Shown: piece by piece, positions 1 through 8,466 of the stretch | Layout: every line of letters starts with the position of its first letter | Numbering within the stretch: the stretch's first letter is position 1 | DNA from: Ignavibacteriales bacterium | GTDB lineage: Bacteria > Bacteroidota > Ignavibacteria > Ignavibacteriales > Ignavibacteriaceae | DNA: 19,566 bases | Direction: 5' to 3' | NCBI GenBank assembly: GCA_020061995.1 | Contig: JAGUXE010000253.1 | Span: forward strand, 1 to 19,566 | Position numbers and translations under genes: made by a program | Notes under the pieces: generated by a model | Database searches by the model: none | What the model saw: the letters and a program-made list of their open reading frames with translations, nothing else | What the model was told of the DNA's origin: nothing

Positions 1-300
1 CATAATATTGATCTCAATCAGCCGATTATAATATACAAAATTGATTACTTTGATACTGATGGAAAACTTATTAAGCGATATTTATCTGGTATTGATTCAT
101 TATTCCCATTGCAATCACATCAGTATGTTATTCACGAAACTGATAGAAGTGGGGGAACAGCCGCCAAATTTGTGGTTCAATGGTATTCAAAAACTAAAGT
201 TGTAAAACCATTAATAGAGTCAGTAATGATTTCAACTACTTCTCAACAAGGTATTTCATTTAAGGCTGAACATAAAATTATCAGCAGTATCGGATATTAA
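1..300 (+). CDS. DUF3124 family protein, C-terminal fragment
   Basis: The frame is open from the first base to the TAA at 298-300, giving 99 residues. The gene therefore starts outside the window, and the internal TTG at 109 is not its start. The visible part runs through a YFDTDGKLIKRYL stretch, then GGTAAKFVVQW, then ESVMISTTSQQGISF. From memory this matches the end of DUF3124, whose members carry a D-x-G-K-hydrophobic stretch, a GANFIVEW-like strand and an EAVMIGTxxxQGISF signature. DUF3124 proteins are usually small exported or periplasmic proteins of unknown function. The signal peptide or lipobox would lie upstream of the window. No function can be given. The family assignment rests on pattern recall, not on a search. 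Confidence 0.7.
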   Translation, partial: HNIDLNQPIIIYKIDYFDTDGKLIKRYLSGIDSLFPLQSHQYVIHETDRSGGTAAKFVVQWYSKTKVVKPLIESVMISTTSQQGISFKAEHKIISSIGY

Positions 301-391
301 AATTATAGAGTGGATAAATGGCATCAGCCTTCTCAACTACAGGAATAAAAATAAAATGAACATTAAAAAAATAACCCCCCGTAATAAACTT

Positions 392-395
392 GAGG
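392..395 (+). promoter_or_regulatory. Shine-Dalgarno site fixing the antiporter TTG start
   Basis: GAGG lies 6 bases upstream of TTG 402. The in-frame ATG at 420 is 24 bases from GAGG and has no site of its own. The site therefore favours TTG 402 as the translation start. Confidence 0.5.
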
Positions 396-401
396 TAATT
401 A

Positions 402-1853
402 TTGATTTCAATTGATTATATGCTTCTTATCGGTTCCGTTTTAGTTATCATTAGCATAATTTCGGCGAAGTTTCTCTATAAACTGGGAATCCCAACTTTA
501 CTTTTATTCATTGGCGTTGGAATTTTAGCCGGTTCTGAAGGAATCGGCGGAATATATTTTGATGATGCAAAATTAGCACAATCAATTGGCATAATTTCCT
601 TAGCATTTATTTTGTTCTCCGGCGGTTTAGAAACAAACTGGAATAATTCAAGGCAAGTGCTCAAAACTTCGTTTTTACTCGCCACGCTAGGTGTAATCCT
701 GACTGCAACTATTATCGGTATCTTTATAATGTTGATTTTAGATACTTCATTTTTATGGGGATTTTTAGTCGGTTCAATAATTTCTTCAACAGATGCTTCA
801 GCGGTTTTCTCAATTCTTCGAATTGGTAATATCAATTTGAAAGGTGATCTAAATCCTCTCCTCGAACTTGAATCAGGAAGTAATGATCCGATGGCTGTGT
901 TCCTAACAATCGGGACTATCGAGCTTTTACTCTTTCCCGAGAAAACATTTTTTGATTTAGGACTTATGTTGCTTTTGCAGATTGGTCTTGGTGCATTCAT
1001 AGGAATTCTTGGTGGAAGAATCATGGTGTTTCTTATAAATAAACTAGAATTTTCTTATGAAGGATTTTATCCGATTTTTGCTTTGGCTATTGCTCTTTTA
1101 ATTTATTCTTTAACTGCTACACTCGGAGGAAGCGGGTTTTTAGCTATTTACATAGGGGGAATAATTTTAGGGAATAAACAATTTGTACATAAAAAATCAC
1201 TTATTAGGTTCTTTGATGGTTTAGCAGTATTGAGTCAGATTGGGATGTTCTTAACACTCGGGTTACTGGTATTCCCCTCGGAATTAATCGAAATTGTTGG
1301 AATCGGACTTTTACTTAGTTTTATCTTAATGTTTATTGCCAGACCATTGAGTGTACTTATAACACTGATTCCATTTAAATTCAGTTTCAAAGAGAAATTG
1401 TTCACATCGTGGGTGGGACTACGTGGTGCAGTTCCGATTATTTTAGCCACTTTTCCGCTGTTGATGGGAGTAGAGAATTCAGGGATAATATTCGATTTAA
1501 TTTTCTTTATTGTTCTTACCTCAGTCTTAGTGCAAGGCTGGTCGATTAATTTTGTCGCTAATTTATTAAAATTATCAACCCCTTATCAGAAAAAAATTAA
1601 GGCTCCAATAGAATACAACTCGAATAGTGAAGAAGAAACAGAGTTGATGGAATTTGTACTCCCCTATAATTCCAAAATCAGTGGAAAGCAAATTGTAGAC
1701 CTTAACTTTCCGGAAGAAAGTAGAATTATCTTGATTGTTAGAGACGATAAAAACATTGTTCCGAGCGGAGGGAGTATTATTCAGGCGGGGGATATTCTTT
1801 CGATTCTGTTAAATAAGAAAAACCGAAGTGAAATAAAAAACATCATTTCATAA
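402..1853 (+). CDS. CPA1-family K+/H+ (or Na+/H+) antiporter with TrkA_C domain, NhaP2-like
   Basis: This 483-residue inner-membrane antiporter exchanges cytoplasmic K+ or Na+ for protons and would serve ion and pH homeostasis. Residues about 7-390 form a hydrophobic Na_H_Exchanger domain with a dozen or so membrane segments. It contains the CPA1 hallmarks SSTDASAVFS (about 128-137) and ESGSNDPMA (157-165, ion-binding pair N161/D162). Residues about 410-483 are a soluble TrkA_C-type regulatory domain, which in this family senses a nucleotide or other small ligand. E. coli NhaP2 is about 578 residues and has a further C-terminal region that is absent here. The start is TTG at 402, supported by GAGG six bases upstream; the next in-frame choice is ATG 420. 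It stands alone between the DUF3124 gene and the chaperone block. Ion specificity cannot be read from sequence. Confidence 0.9.
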   Translation: MISIDYMLLIGSVLVIISIISAKFLYKLGIPTLLLFIGVGILAGSEGIGGIYFDDAKLAQSIGIISLAFILFSGGLETNWNNSRQVLKTSFLLATLGVILTATIIGIFIMLILDTSFLWGFLVGSIISSTDASAVFSILRIGNINLKGDLNPLLELESGSNDPMAVFLTIGTIELLLFPEKTFFDLGLMLLLQIGLGAFIGILGGRIMVFLINKLEFSYEGFYPIFALAIALLIYSLTATLGGSGFLAIYIGGIILGNKQFVHKKSLIRFFDGLAVLSQIGMFLTLGLLVFPSELIEIVGIGLLLSFILMFIARPLSVLITLIPFKFSFKEKLFTSWVGLRGAVPIILATFPLLMGVENSGIIFDLIFFIVLTSVLVQGWSINFVANLLKLSTPYQKKIKAPIEYNSNSEEETELMEFVLPYNSKISGKQIVDLNFPEESRIILIVRDDKNIVPSGGSIIQAGDILSILLNKKNRSEIKNIIS

Positions 1854-2037
1854 AAATCGTAATCTCTATTTCCCATCTATTTACCTTGCTTTTCAAGGGG
1901 GACTTCAGTAAAATTTACGTTTAAAAATTAAGAATTATAAGAATATAAAGGGAAATCTTTCTTAACTGAGTATTTGCTTGATTCCACATGAATACAGAAT
2001 TTTAATTTAATAATAAATGACTCATAACAAATAAACT

Positions 2038-4038
2038 ATGGAGAAACTAAAGATGGTTGTTCGTATTTCGATTTTTTCTTTTTTGCTCACAGCTTCAATA
2101 CTATTGTCTTCCTGTGCCACTCAACACTCTGAAATTACACTTGTAAAATTTGATAAAAGTCAAATTACTATGGGTGAATTTGAAAAAGCTTATGCTAAAA
2201 ATTCGGGTGGTTTTGAGAATGCAAAAAATGATACATTAGCTCAATTGGAAAATTTTCTAAATCTCTATTCCAATTTTAAAATGAAATTGATGGATGCATC
2301 CGTTAGAGGTTATGAAAAGGATATTGATTTGCAAAGTGAATTACTTGATTACAAAAAGAAAGTTGGTGTCACTTATCTTTTAGAAAAATATCTAGTTGAA
2401 CCTGCAATAAAAGACCTTTATGAAAAAAGGAAATATGAGCTTCGTTGCAGCCATATTATGATTCGTCCTGATACTTTGGGTGATGAAGGAGCAAAAAAAC
2501 TCGCTACAGAAATTATAACTAAAATTAATAACGGTGAAAGTTTCGATGTTTTAGCAGAAAAATATTCTGATGACCAATTTTCGAAAAAATCAGGTGGTGA
2601 TATTTATTATATAACTGCAGGAATGTTAATTCCCGAATTTGAAGATGCAGCTTATGAAACGAAAGTTGGCGGGATTTATCCGGCACCTGTTAAAACTCGT
2701 TTTGGTTATCACGTTATAAAGGTTACAGAAAAACAGGAAAGAGTTCCACAAATCAGAGCGAGCCATGTATTGGTTGACTTTTTTGATGATGAAGGGAAAC
2801 CGGATACAGCATTAGCGATTGCACGAATTGATTCTATAAAACAACTTCTTAAAGAAGGTAAGAATTTTGCAGATGTTGTGGAAAGATTTTCTAAAGATAC
2901 CGGCTCAAAGAAAAATGGTGGTGATCTAAATTATTTTGAACGCAGAATGATGATCAAAGAATTTGATGAAGCTGCTTTTAATTTACAAGTGAACGAAATT
3001 TCTGATGTCGTAAAGACAAATTACGGTTTTCATATTATTAAATTGACCGAAAAGAAACCTTATCCTTCTTTTGAAGAGGATAAAGAAAATCTCAAGAAGA
3101 TTTACAAGCAATTCAGGTATAACACAGAGTTGGAAATATTCAGTGCGAATTTGAAGAAAAAATATAATTACAAATTGAATGAATCAGCAGTTAACTTTAT
3201 CGCACAAAATGGTGATTCTGTTAGAATCGGAACTGAATACTGGGAAGTTGAATGGCGTAATCAAATTAAAGATACTGAATTATTCTCATTCACAGGATTA
3301 TCAATAACAGTTGATTCTTTATTCTATTCATTAAAAACAGTAAGTGACTTTAATAACAAATTCTTAACTAAAGATGTAGTTAATCAGATAGTTCAGAAAA
3401 AGAGTGATGAATATGCACTTGAACTTGAAGCATTGAATCTTGACAAAATAAATCCTGAGTTTGCTTCTCTCATGGATGATTATAAACATGGAATTTTTAT
3501 CTTCAAACTTCAAGATGAAGAAGTATGGGGCAAAATAGCATTAGACAGCGCAAGGCTTTTTGCTCACTATGAAAAAAACAAAAGTAAATACAATTGGACT
3601 GAAAGAATTTCTTATCAGGAAATATTTGTTAGAAACGATAGTGTTGCAAATGATCTCTATAAACAACTAAAAGATGGGGCTGATTTTACGACTCTTGTGG
3701 AAAAACATACTGAACGTTATGGCATGAAAGAAAAATTGGGGATGTATGATTTAGTAGATGTAAATTCTAATCCACTCGCTAAAAAAGTTAATGAGTTAAC
3801 CAGATCAGGTCAATTTACTGAACCATTTCCTAACAGTGGTGGTTTCGTTATTCTTAGATTAGTGCAAAAGGATAATGCAAGAACAAAGACATTTGAAGAA
3901 GCTAAAGCTGAAGTCTCCGGTTCTTTTCAAGAAGAAGAAAGTAAGAGACTCGAAAATGCTTATGTAGATTATTTGAAAAAATTATACAAACCTGAAGTAT
4001 TTAAAAGTGAATTAACAAAAGCCTTCAAAGGTGAATAA
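2038..4038 (+). CDS. Periplasmic PpiC-type peptidyl-prolyl isomerase, lipoprotein with parvulin repeats
   Basis: This is a 666-residue exported folding factor. A signal peptide ends in the lipobox LSSC with Cys26 as the lipidation site. Residues 46-130 resemble the helical SurA N-terminal region. Rotamase (parvulin) domain 1 spans about 135-232 and domain 2 about 238-338. Each shows a SHI/SHV first strand, a GGD motif (187-189 and 294-296) and an FGYHVIK or YGFHIIK last strand. A third, diverged parvulin-like stretch lies at about 525-625 (YQEIF to FVILRLV). The protein probably sits at the inner leaflet of the outer membrane or in the periplasm, helping outer-membrane or secreted proteins to fold. 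The start has no clear Shine-Dalgarno site, as is common in Bacteroidota relatives. The next gene overlaps its stop by 8 bases, and two more chaperone-like genes follow, so this looks like the first gene of an operon. Confidence 0.88.
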   Translation: MEKLKMVVRISIFSFLLTASILLSSCATQHSEITLVKFDKSQITMGEFEKAYAKNSGGFENAKNDTLAQLENFLNLYSNFKMKLMDASVRGYEKDIDLQSELLDYKKKVGVTYLLEKYLVEPAIKDLYEKRKYELRCSHIMIRPDTLGDEGAKKLATEIITKINNGESFDVLAEKYSDDQFSKKSGGDIYYITAGMLIPEFEDAAYETKVGGIYPAPVKTRFGYHVIKVTEKQERVPQIRASHVLVDFFDDEGKPDTALAIARIDSIKQLLKEGKNFADVVERFSKDTGSKKNGGDLNYFERRMMIKEFDEAAFNLQVNEISDVVKTNYGFHIIKLTEKKPYPSFEEDKENLKKIYKQFRYNTELEIFSANLKKKYNYKLNESAVNFIAQNGDSVRIGTEYWEVEWRNQIKDTELFSFTGLSITVDSLFYSLKTVSDFNNKFLTKDVVNQIVQKKSDEYALELEALNLDKINPEFASLMDDYKHGIFIFKLQDEEVWGKIALDSARLFAHYEKNKSKYNWTERISYQEIFVRNDSVANDLYKQLKDGADFTTLVEKHTERYGMKEKLGMYDLVDVNSNPLAKKVNELTRSGQFTEPFPNSGGFVILRLVQKDNARTKTFEEAKAEVSGSFQEEESKRLENAYVDYLKKLYKPEVFKSELTKAFKGE

Positions 4039-4840
4039 TAGTTTTATTGCTGTAATTATAGTCTCCGCAGTACTTTTTATAGGCTGCGGAGATAAAAAGA
4101 AAGATGACGAAGCAATAGTTCGGGTTAATAATATTGCTTTATATAATTCGGATATCGAAATTCCGGGTGATTCTATTAATGTTGTGAGACTTGATCGGAA
4201 TGAATTTATCCGCAATTGGATAAATAATGAATTGCTCTTTCAGAAAGCTGTTGAAGAAGGAATTACTGAATCTGATGAGTATTTAAGGTTATCAGAATTA
4301 TCCAATAAAGAATTAGCAAAAACATTATGGGTTGATAAATATCTTAAATCAAAAGTATCCGACTTGAGTGAAAAAGAGCTTGAGGAGTTTTATAACAATA
4401 ATAAAGAGATATTTAAAACTATTTCGGATTCATATCTGATTAATCAAGTTATCTTCAACATTGAAGAAAAAGCTATACAATTCAGAAATATTTTAGTTGA
4501 AAGCGATTGGAGTAAAGCTTCCAAGAGTATGGAGAGCACTCAAAATGTGGTTGCGATCAGAAATGATTATTTTTTACATGAGTACAAATTTTTATCAGGC
4601 ATTTTAGCTCGAATTGTAAAAGAAATGAATGCTGGAGAAATTAGTCCGGTTATCCCACTAGAGAATGGAGAATTCACAATTGTTCAGGTGATTGATAAAT
4701 TTATGAAAGATACAACTCCCCCATATACGGTTGTAGCTTCAGATGTAAAAAATAGTTATTTGATTAGAAAAAAAACAAAATTACTTGAAGAATATCTCAA
4801 TCAACTTTATAACAACAACGAAATAGTATTTAATAAATAG
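4031..4840 (+). CDS. PpiC/SurA-like lipoprotein with degenerate rotamase domain
   Basis: This 269-residue exported protein starts at GTG 4031, inside the last codons of the upstream isomerase gene. The frame has a stop at 4013-4015 and no other usual start after it, so GTG 4031 is the only good choice and translation is probably coupled. The N terminus is a short signal sequence ending in FIGC, giving a lipidated Cys19; phenylalanine at position -3 is unusual but tolerated. Residues 30-130 are helical and SurA-like (IRNWINNELLFQKAVEEG and following). Residues about 134-225 carry a parvulin-like fold signature ending in AGEISPVI and FTIVQV. The GGD motif and the histidine of the first strand are missing, so isomerase activity is doubtful. 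It is more likely a holdase or client-binding partner of the two flanking isomerases. Confidence 0.75.
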   Translation: MNNSFIAVIIVSAVLFIGCGDKKKDDEAIVRVNNIALYNSDIEIPGDSINVVRLDRNEFIRNWINNELLFQKAVEEGITESDEYLRLSELSNKELAKTLWVDKYLKSKVSDLSEKELEEFYNNNKEIFKTISDSYLINQVIFNIEEKAIQFRNILVESDWSKASKSMESTQNVVAIRNDYFLHEYKFLSGILARIVKEMNAGEISPVIPLENGEFTIVQVIDKFMKDTTPPYTVVASDVKNSYLIRKKTKLLEEYLNQLYNNNEIVFNK

Positions 4841-4847
4841 GAAGTAC

Positions 4848-6119
4848 ATGAAAACAGTTTTTGCGGTTTTTATCATATCATTTTGTATATCCATTTATCC
4901 ACAACAAACGGTAGATAAAATTGCCGCAATTGTCGATAATGAAGTTATACTTTTAAGTGAAATTAATTTCCAGGCAAACTTATTAGCCTCACAACGCAAA
5001 CTTGATCCAAATGATCCGGCGATCCGTGAACAAGTAATTAAATTACTAATAGACGAAAAACTTCTACTTGCTCAAGCATTAATCGATTCAATTATGGTGA
5101 CAGAAGATGAAGTCACTCGACAATTAGATTATCAACTTGAGATGTTTGTTCAGCAATATGGCTCACGAGAAAGAGTTGAACAGGTTTACGGTATGGGTTT
5201 CGAGAAAATAAAACGTGAATTACGTGATGATATTCGAAAGAATGTATTAGTTCAAAAAATGCAGGACAAAAAATTTGGATTCATTGAGTCTTCAAGAAGA
5301 GAAGTTGAAGATTTTTTCGAAATGTATAAAGATAGTCTTGGTGTTATTCCTGAAAAAGTGAAAGTTTCGCATATCTTCAGAAATCCGAAAACTTCATCGA
5401 CACTAAAAGCAAAGTATTTTGAAAAAGCTTCATTAATTCTTGATTCCATAAAAAGAGGAGCCGATTTTGCTCAACTCGCAAAAGAAAATTCCGAAGATCC
5501 CGGCAGCGCTGTTCAGGGGGGTGATTTAGGATTCGTAAAACGTGGTGTTTTTTATCCGGAATTTGAAGCCGCTGCTTTCGCTTTGCAGGATGGGGAAATA
5601 TCTTCTGTTATTGAATCTCCTGTTGGATTTCATATAATTCAATTATTGGAAAAAAGGGGAGAAGCAATTCATACCCGACACATTCTTATTAAAGTTAAAG
5701 CTGATGATGAAGCCGATTTATCCACCATAGAATTTTTAACAGAGGTAAGAGATTCGATAATAAGATTTAATAGTTCATTCTATGATCTTGCAAAAAAATA
5801 TAGCGACGATAAGGAGACTGCTTCGTTTGGCGGTGTACTCGGAACATTTTATCTTAATCAATTAGACAAAAATTTATTGGATGCCATCAGTAAATTAAAA
5901 GAAGGGGAAATTAGTTTTCCAAAACGAGTTGATTATACGGCCGATACTTACGGTTATCATATTGTCTTTTTAGAAAAAAGAATTCCTCAGCATAAGCCAG
6001 ATTTGAATATCGATTTTGCTGATGTGAAGCGTTTAAGTGAGGAATACAAAAAGCAAAAACTTTATGCTGAGTGGATGGAAGAATTAAAATCAAAAATATT
6101 CTGGGAAATTAAATTATAG
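4848..6119 (+). CDS. surA: SurA-like periplasmic chaperone / peptidyl-prolyl isomerase
   Basis: This 423-residue periplasmic chaperone should escort unfolded outer-membrane proteins from the Sec translocon to the Bam complex. A signal peptide covers residues 1 to about 19 (a hydrophobic core, then YPQQ). The SurA N-domain occupies about 21-165, beginning with DKIAAIVDNEVILLSEI, a strong family signature. Parvulin domain 1 (about 171-270) is canonical, with SHIF, QGGDLGF (223-229) and GFHIIQL (260-266). Parvulin domain 2 (about 274-375) begins TRHILI and ends YGYHIVFLEKR. Length and order match SurA (E. coli about 428 residues). AGGAAG just upstream supports ATG 4848. It lies 7 bases after the degenerate lipoprotein gene and 8 bases before the MoxR gene, so it is probably in the same transcript. 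Confidence 0.92.
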   Translation: MKTVFAVFIISFCISIYPQQTVDKIAAIVDNEVILLSEINFQANLLASQRKLDPNDPAIREQVIKLLIDEKLLLAQALIDSIMVTEDEVTRQLDYQLEMFVQQYGSRERVEQVYGMGFEKIKRELRDDIRKNVLVQKMQDKKFGFIESSRREVEDFFEMYKDSLGVIPEKVKVSHIFRNPKTSSTLKAKYFEKASLILDSIKRGADFAQLAKENSEDPGSAVQGGDLGFVKRGVFYPEFEAAAFALQDGEISSVIESPVGFHIIQLLEKRGEAIHTRHILIKVKADDEADLSTIEFLTEVRDSIIRFNSSFYDLAKKYSDDKETASFGGVLGTFYLNQLDKNLLDAISKLKEGEISFPKRVDYTADTYGYHIVFLEKRIPQHKPDLNIDFADVKRLSEEYKKQKLYAEWMEELKSKIFWEIKL

Positions 6120-6127
6120 GTTTTTCT

Positions 6128-7129
6128 TTGAAAGATGATTTGTTGTTAACTGATGATGTTGCTGTCGTTAATTCTTTAAAGGAATCAATAAACAATATCA
6201 AAGCTGAAATTGCCAAAGTTATTGTCGGGCAAGATGATATAATTGATCATTTACTAATATCATTGTTATCGCGTGGTCATTGTTTGTTGGTAGGTGTCCC
6301 GGGTCTTGCAAAAACTTTATTAATCAAAACTCTCGCGAATGTTATTGATCTCAAATTCAATAGAATTCAATTTACACCCGATTTAATGCCGAGCGATATC
6401 ACCGGAACAGAAATTATCGAAGAAGATCCGATAACGAAAAAAAGAGAATTCAGATTTATCAACGGTCCTATTTTTGCAAACGTAGTATTAGCAGATGAAA
6501 TCAACAGAACGCCCCCCAAAACACAAGCCGCATTACTTGAAGCAATGCAGGAACATCGTGTTACAATTGCCGGTAAGTCTTATTTACTGGAAGAACCTTT
6601 TTTTGTATTAGCGACTCAAAATCCGATTGAACAGGAGGGGACATACCCACTTCCTGAAGCACAACTCGATCGCTTTATGTTTAATCTTTGGCTTGATTAT
6701 CCGACTTATAAAGATGAGGTCGAAATTGTAAGAACAACAACAAGTCAATATCTACCGAAGTTGAATAAAGTAGTCTCAGCTCAACAACTCATTCTATTTC
6801 AGGATTTAATAAGAAAAGTACCGGTTGCAGATAATGTAATTGAGTGGGCTGTGAAATTTGTTTCCAAAACACGTCCGAATGGAGAGAACTCACCGAAATT
6901 TGTAAAAGATTGGGTAAGATGGGGTGCCGGTCCAAGAGCTTCACAATATTTAATCCTTGCTGCAAAATCCAAAGCAGTAATTTCAGGAAGGTTTACACCA
7001 AATATTGATGATGTAAAATCAGTATTAATTCCGGTTTTACGTCATCGTATTATTGTGAACTTTAATGCTGAAGCTGAAGGAATGAATACTGTTAGCGTGA
7101 TAACCAAATTAATCGAAGAAGAATCGTAA
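6128..7129 (+). CDS. MoxR-family AAA+ ATPase
   Basis: This 333-residue cytoplasmic AAA+ ATPase belongs to a family that acts as a chaperone for assembly or maturation of other protein complexes. Walker A is GVPGLAKT (56-63), Walker B is VVLADEINR (119-127), sensor 1 is ATQN (162-165), and the EAQLDRF segment (177-183) is typical of MoxR. The C-terminal lid follows to the end. The start is TTG 6128 with AGG at 6118-6120, seven bases away; no ATG is available in this frame near the N terminus. MoxR genes usually precede DUF58 and VWA-domain genes, but here the next gene is convergent and ends 1 base beyond the MoxR stop. The partner proteins must be elsewhere, or this MoxR works with the upstream envelope chaperones. 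That link is an inference from gene order. Confidence 0.92.
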   Translation: MKDDLLLTDDVAVVNSLKESINNIKAEIAKVIVGQDDIIDHLLISLLSRGHCLLVGVPGLAKTLLIKTLANVIDLKFNRIQFTPDLMPSDITGTEIIEEDPITKKREFRFINGPIFANVVLADEINRTPPKTQAALLEAMQEHRVTIAGKSYLLEEPFFVLATQNPIEQEGTYPLPEAQLDRFMFNLWLDYPTYKDEVEIVRTTTSQYLPKLNKVVSAQQLILFQDLIRKVPVADNVIEWAVKFVSKTRPNGENSPKFVKDWVRWGAGPRASQYLILAAKSKAVISGRFTPNIDDVKSVLIPVLRHRIIVNFNAEAEGMNTVSVITKLIEEES

Positions 7130-7158
7130 ATTATAAACGAGCAATCTTATAATTTTTT
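7128..7158 (+). terminator. Possible weak intrinsic terminator between convergent genes
   Basis: A perfect 9-bp inverted repeat pairs 7128-7136 (AAATTATAA) with 7147-7155 (TTATAATTT) around a 10-base loop, and is followed by three more T (7156-7158). It begins within the stop codon of the MoxR gene and extends into the end of the convergent membrane-protein gene. The stem has no G-C pairs, so it is weak and could arise by chance in AT-rich DNA. It is the only candidate for ending the chaperone-MoxR transcript. Confidence 0.25.
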
Positions 7159-8189
7159 AGAGCAAAGTATATTTCTGTTGATGCTGTTCTGATTACAGTT
7201 GCTGTTGGAATTGCTAATAACATTCCGAAGATACCAAAAAGTTGACTCCCCGCAACAATGAGCAATATTATTATTAATGGGTGCATGTCAACACTTTTAG
7301 AGAAAACATAAGGTTGTATCACTCCATTGTCAATAACGTAAATTCCCATCATCGCAAATAGTATAAACGGAACAGATGATAAATCACCGTTTTGGATTAT
7401 TGATAATGCAATAGCCGGAATTCCTCCAATAACCGGACCGAAATAGGGGACTAAATGTCCGATACCTGCTATTATACCTAACGCTGTTGCATTATCAATT
7501 CCTAACGCATAGAAACTCAAACCACACGCAAGTCCTACGAAAGATGCATCAAGAATCCAACCTCTCACATATTTTCCAAGCTGTTGAGTAATTTTTTTTA
7601 TAATCCAATAAGACATTTCAAAATATTTATTTGGGAGAAGCCCAAGAATCCCTTTTGTCAATTTCGTATGGTCTTTTACGATGAAAAATGTTGTGAATGG
7701 GATTATTACCATCAAGACAAGAATCGAAAAAATATTCGGGATTACTGTTGTAAATTGAAAGAATACATTCTCTACAGAATTTGATAGAAAATGCTCAATC
7801 TGTTTTGAGATTATTCCTTGTGGTAGAAAAAAGAATATCTGACCAAGGAAAGATTCAGCGGCCAAAATTTCATCTTGAAGGGAAATATCCTTAAATATTT
7901 GACCAAGTGAATTTATCTGGTAAATAATATTAGGTATGAAGACTGAAAATGCAAAATAAAATAGAAATGAAACCAACCCAAAAACAACTACTGTGGAGGT
8001 TAATCTCCCTAAACCTTTTCGTTCAAAATACTTTACAACTGGATCAAATAGTAAACTTAATAGTACCGAAATTCCTAAAATCAAAACAATATCTGAAAAA
8101 AGATATATGAGAATTACTGATACCAAAACAAGAGTAATCAGAAATAATCTCTGCATCAATAAGCTATCATTTTGATTTTGTCGACTCAT
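7131..8189 (-). CDS. AI-2E/PerM-family membrane transporter
   Basis: This protein of about 352 residues has roughly seven to eight membrane segments and fits the AI-2E transporter family (PF01594). It has an N-terminal pair of helices with FDPVVKYFERKG between hydrophobic stretches, a long amphipathic middle region, and the family signature VPYFGPVIGGIPA. The C-terminal signature is IQPYVFSKSVDMHPL followed by LFGIFGMLLAIPTA. Characterised members export the quorum signal AI-2 (TqsA) or act as Na+/H+ antiporters; many have no known substrate, so none is assigned. I chose ATG 8189. A TTG at 8195 would add two residues, and neither has a clear ribosome-binding site. It is the last gene of the minus-strand run, 48 bases after the NifU-like gene, and its stop nearly abuts the convergent MoxR gene. 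Confidence 0.9.
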   Translation of the reverse strand: MSRQNQNDSLLMQRLFLITLVLVSVILIYLFSDIVLILGISVLLSLLFDPVVKYFERKGLGRLTSTVVVFGLVSFLFYFAFSVFIPNIIYQINSLGQIFKDISLQDEILAAESFLGQIFFFLPQGIISKQIEHFLSNSVENVFFQFTTVIPNIFSILVLMVIIPFTTFFIVKDHTKLTKGILGLLPNKYFEMSYWIIKKITQQLGKYVRGWILDASFVGLACGLSFYALGIDNATALGIIAGIGHLVPYFGPVIGGIPAIALSIIQNGDLSSVPFILFAMMGIYVIDNGVIQPYVFSKSVDMHPLIIILLIVAGSQLFGIFGMLLAIPTATVIRTASTEIYFALKNYKIARL

Positions 8190-8237
8190 TTTCAAATCAA
8201 TTAATGGAAGTAAATTTATTAATACTTTTTTATAAAA

Positions 8238-8462
8238 TCAAAAAACTGCTTCAACCCTTCTTATACCGGGTACTTCACGAATTAAAGCCCTCTCAACACC
8301 GGCACGAAGAGTCATTTGAGACATTGGGCATGAACTACATGCCCCCAATAACTTGACCTGTACAATCCCATCTTTAGTTACATTAACTAATTCAACATCT
8401 CCGCCATCCGCTTTTAAATATGGTCTAATCCCCTCTAATGCTTTCCTTATACGTTCTTCCAT
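8238..8462 (-). CDS. NifU C-terminal domain (Nfu-type) Fe-S cluster scaffold
   Basis: This 74-residue cytoplasmic protein consists of a single NifU C-terminal domain. The YLKADGGDVELV segment (15-26) and the GACSSCPMS motif (40-48), with Cys42 and Cys45, are diagnostic. Two subunits are expected to bridge one 4Fe-4S cluster through these CxxC cysteines and pass it to target enzymes. The protein lacks the N-terminal IscU-like and ferredoxin parts of full NifU, as usual for stand-alone Nfu proteins of this size. Its ATG lies 4 bases after the mrp stop. The nearest AGGAG is about 15 bases upstream, inside the mrp end, so coupled translation is likely. The pairing with mrp supports a shared role in Fe-S cluster delivery. 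Confidence 0.93.
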   Translation of the reverse strand: MEERIRKALEGIRPYLKADGGDVELVNVTKDGIVQVKLLGACSSCPMSQMTLRAGVERALIREVPGIRRVEAVF

Positions 8463-8466
8463 CTGG

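Noticed and set aside
109..300. A 63-codon gene starting at TTG 109
   Set aside because: The frame is open to base 1 and the upstream residues continue the DUF3124 pattern, so TTG 109 is an internal codon of a partial gene.
476..1024. A 182-codon open frame on the minus strand inside the antiporter gene
   Set aside because: It is fully antisense to a clearly coding, motif-bearing membrane protein. Its composition is a mirror of codon bias, and it has no recognisable domain or ribosome-binding site.
1884..1898. Small hairpin CCTTG-ctttt-CAAGG after the antiporter gene, considered as a terminator
   Set aside because: The stem is only 5 bp and no T tract follows on either strand. The 184-bp gap (1854-2037) holds nothing else I can support.
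6128..7129. MoxR ATPase as part of a MoxR-VWA defence-like system
   Set aside because: No VWA, DUF58, vWA-MoxR ternary partner, nuclease or protease effector lies nearby. The context is envelope chaperones.
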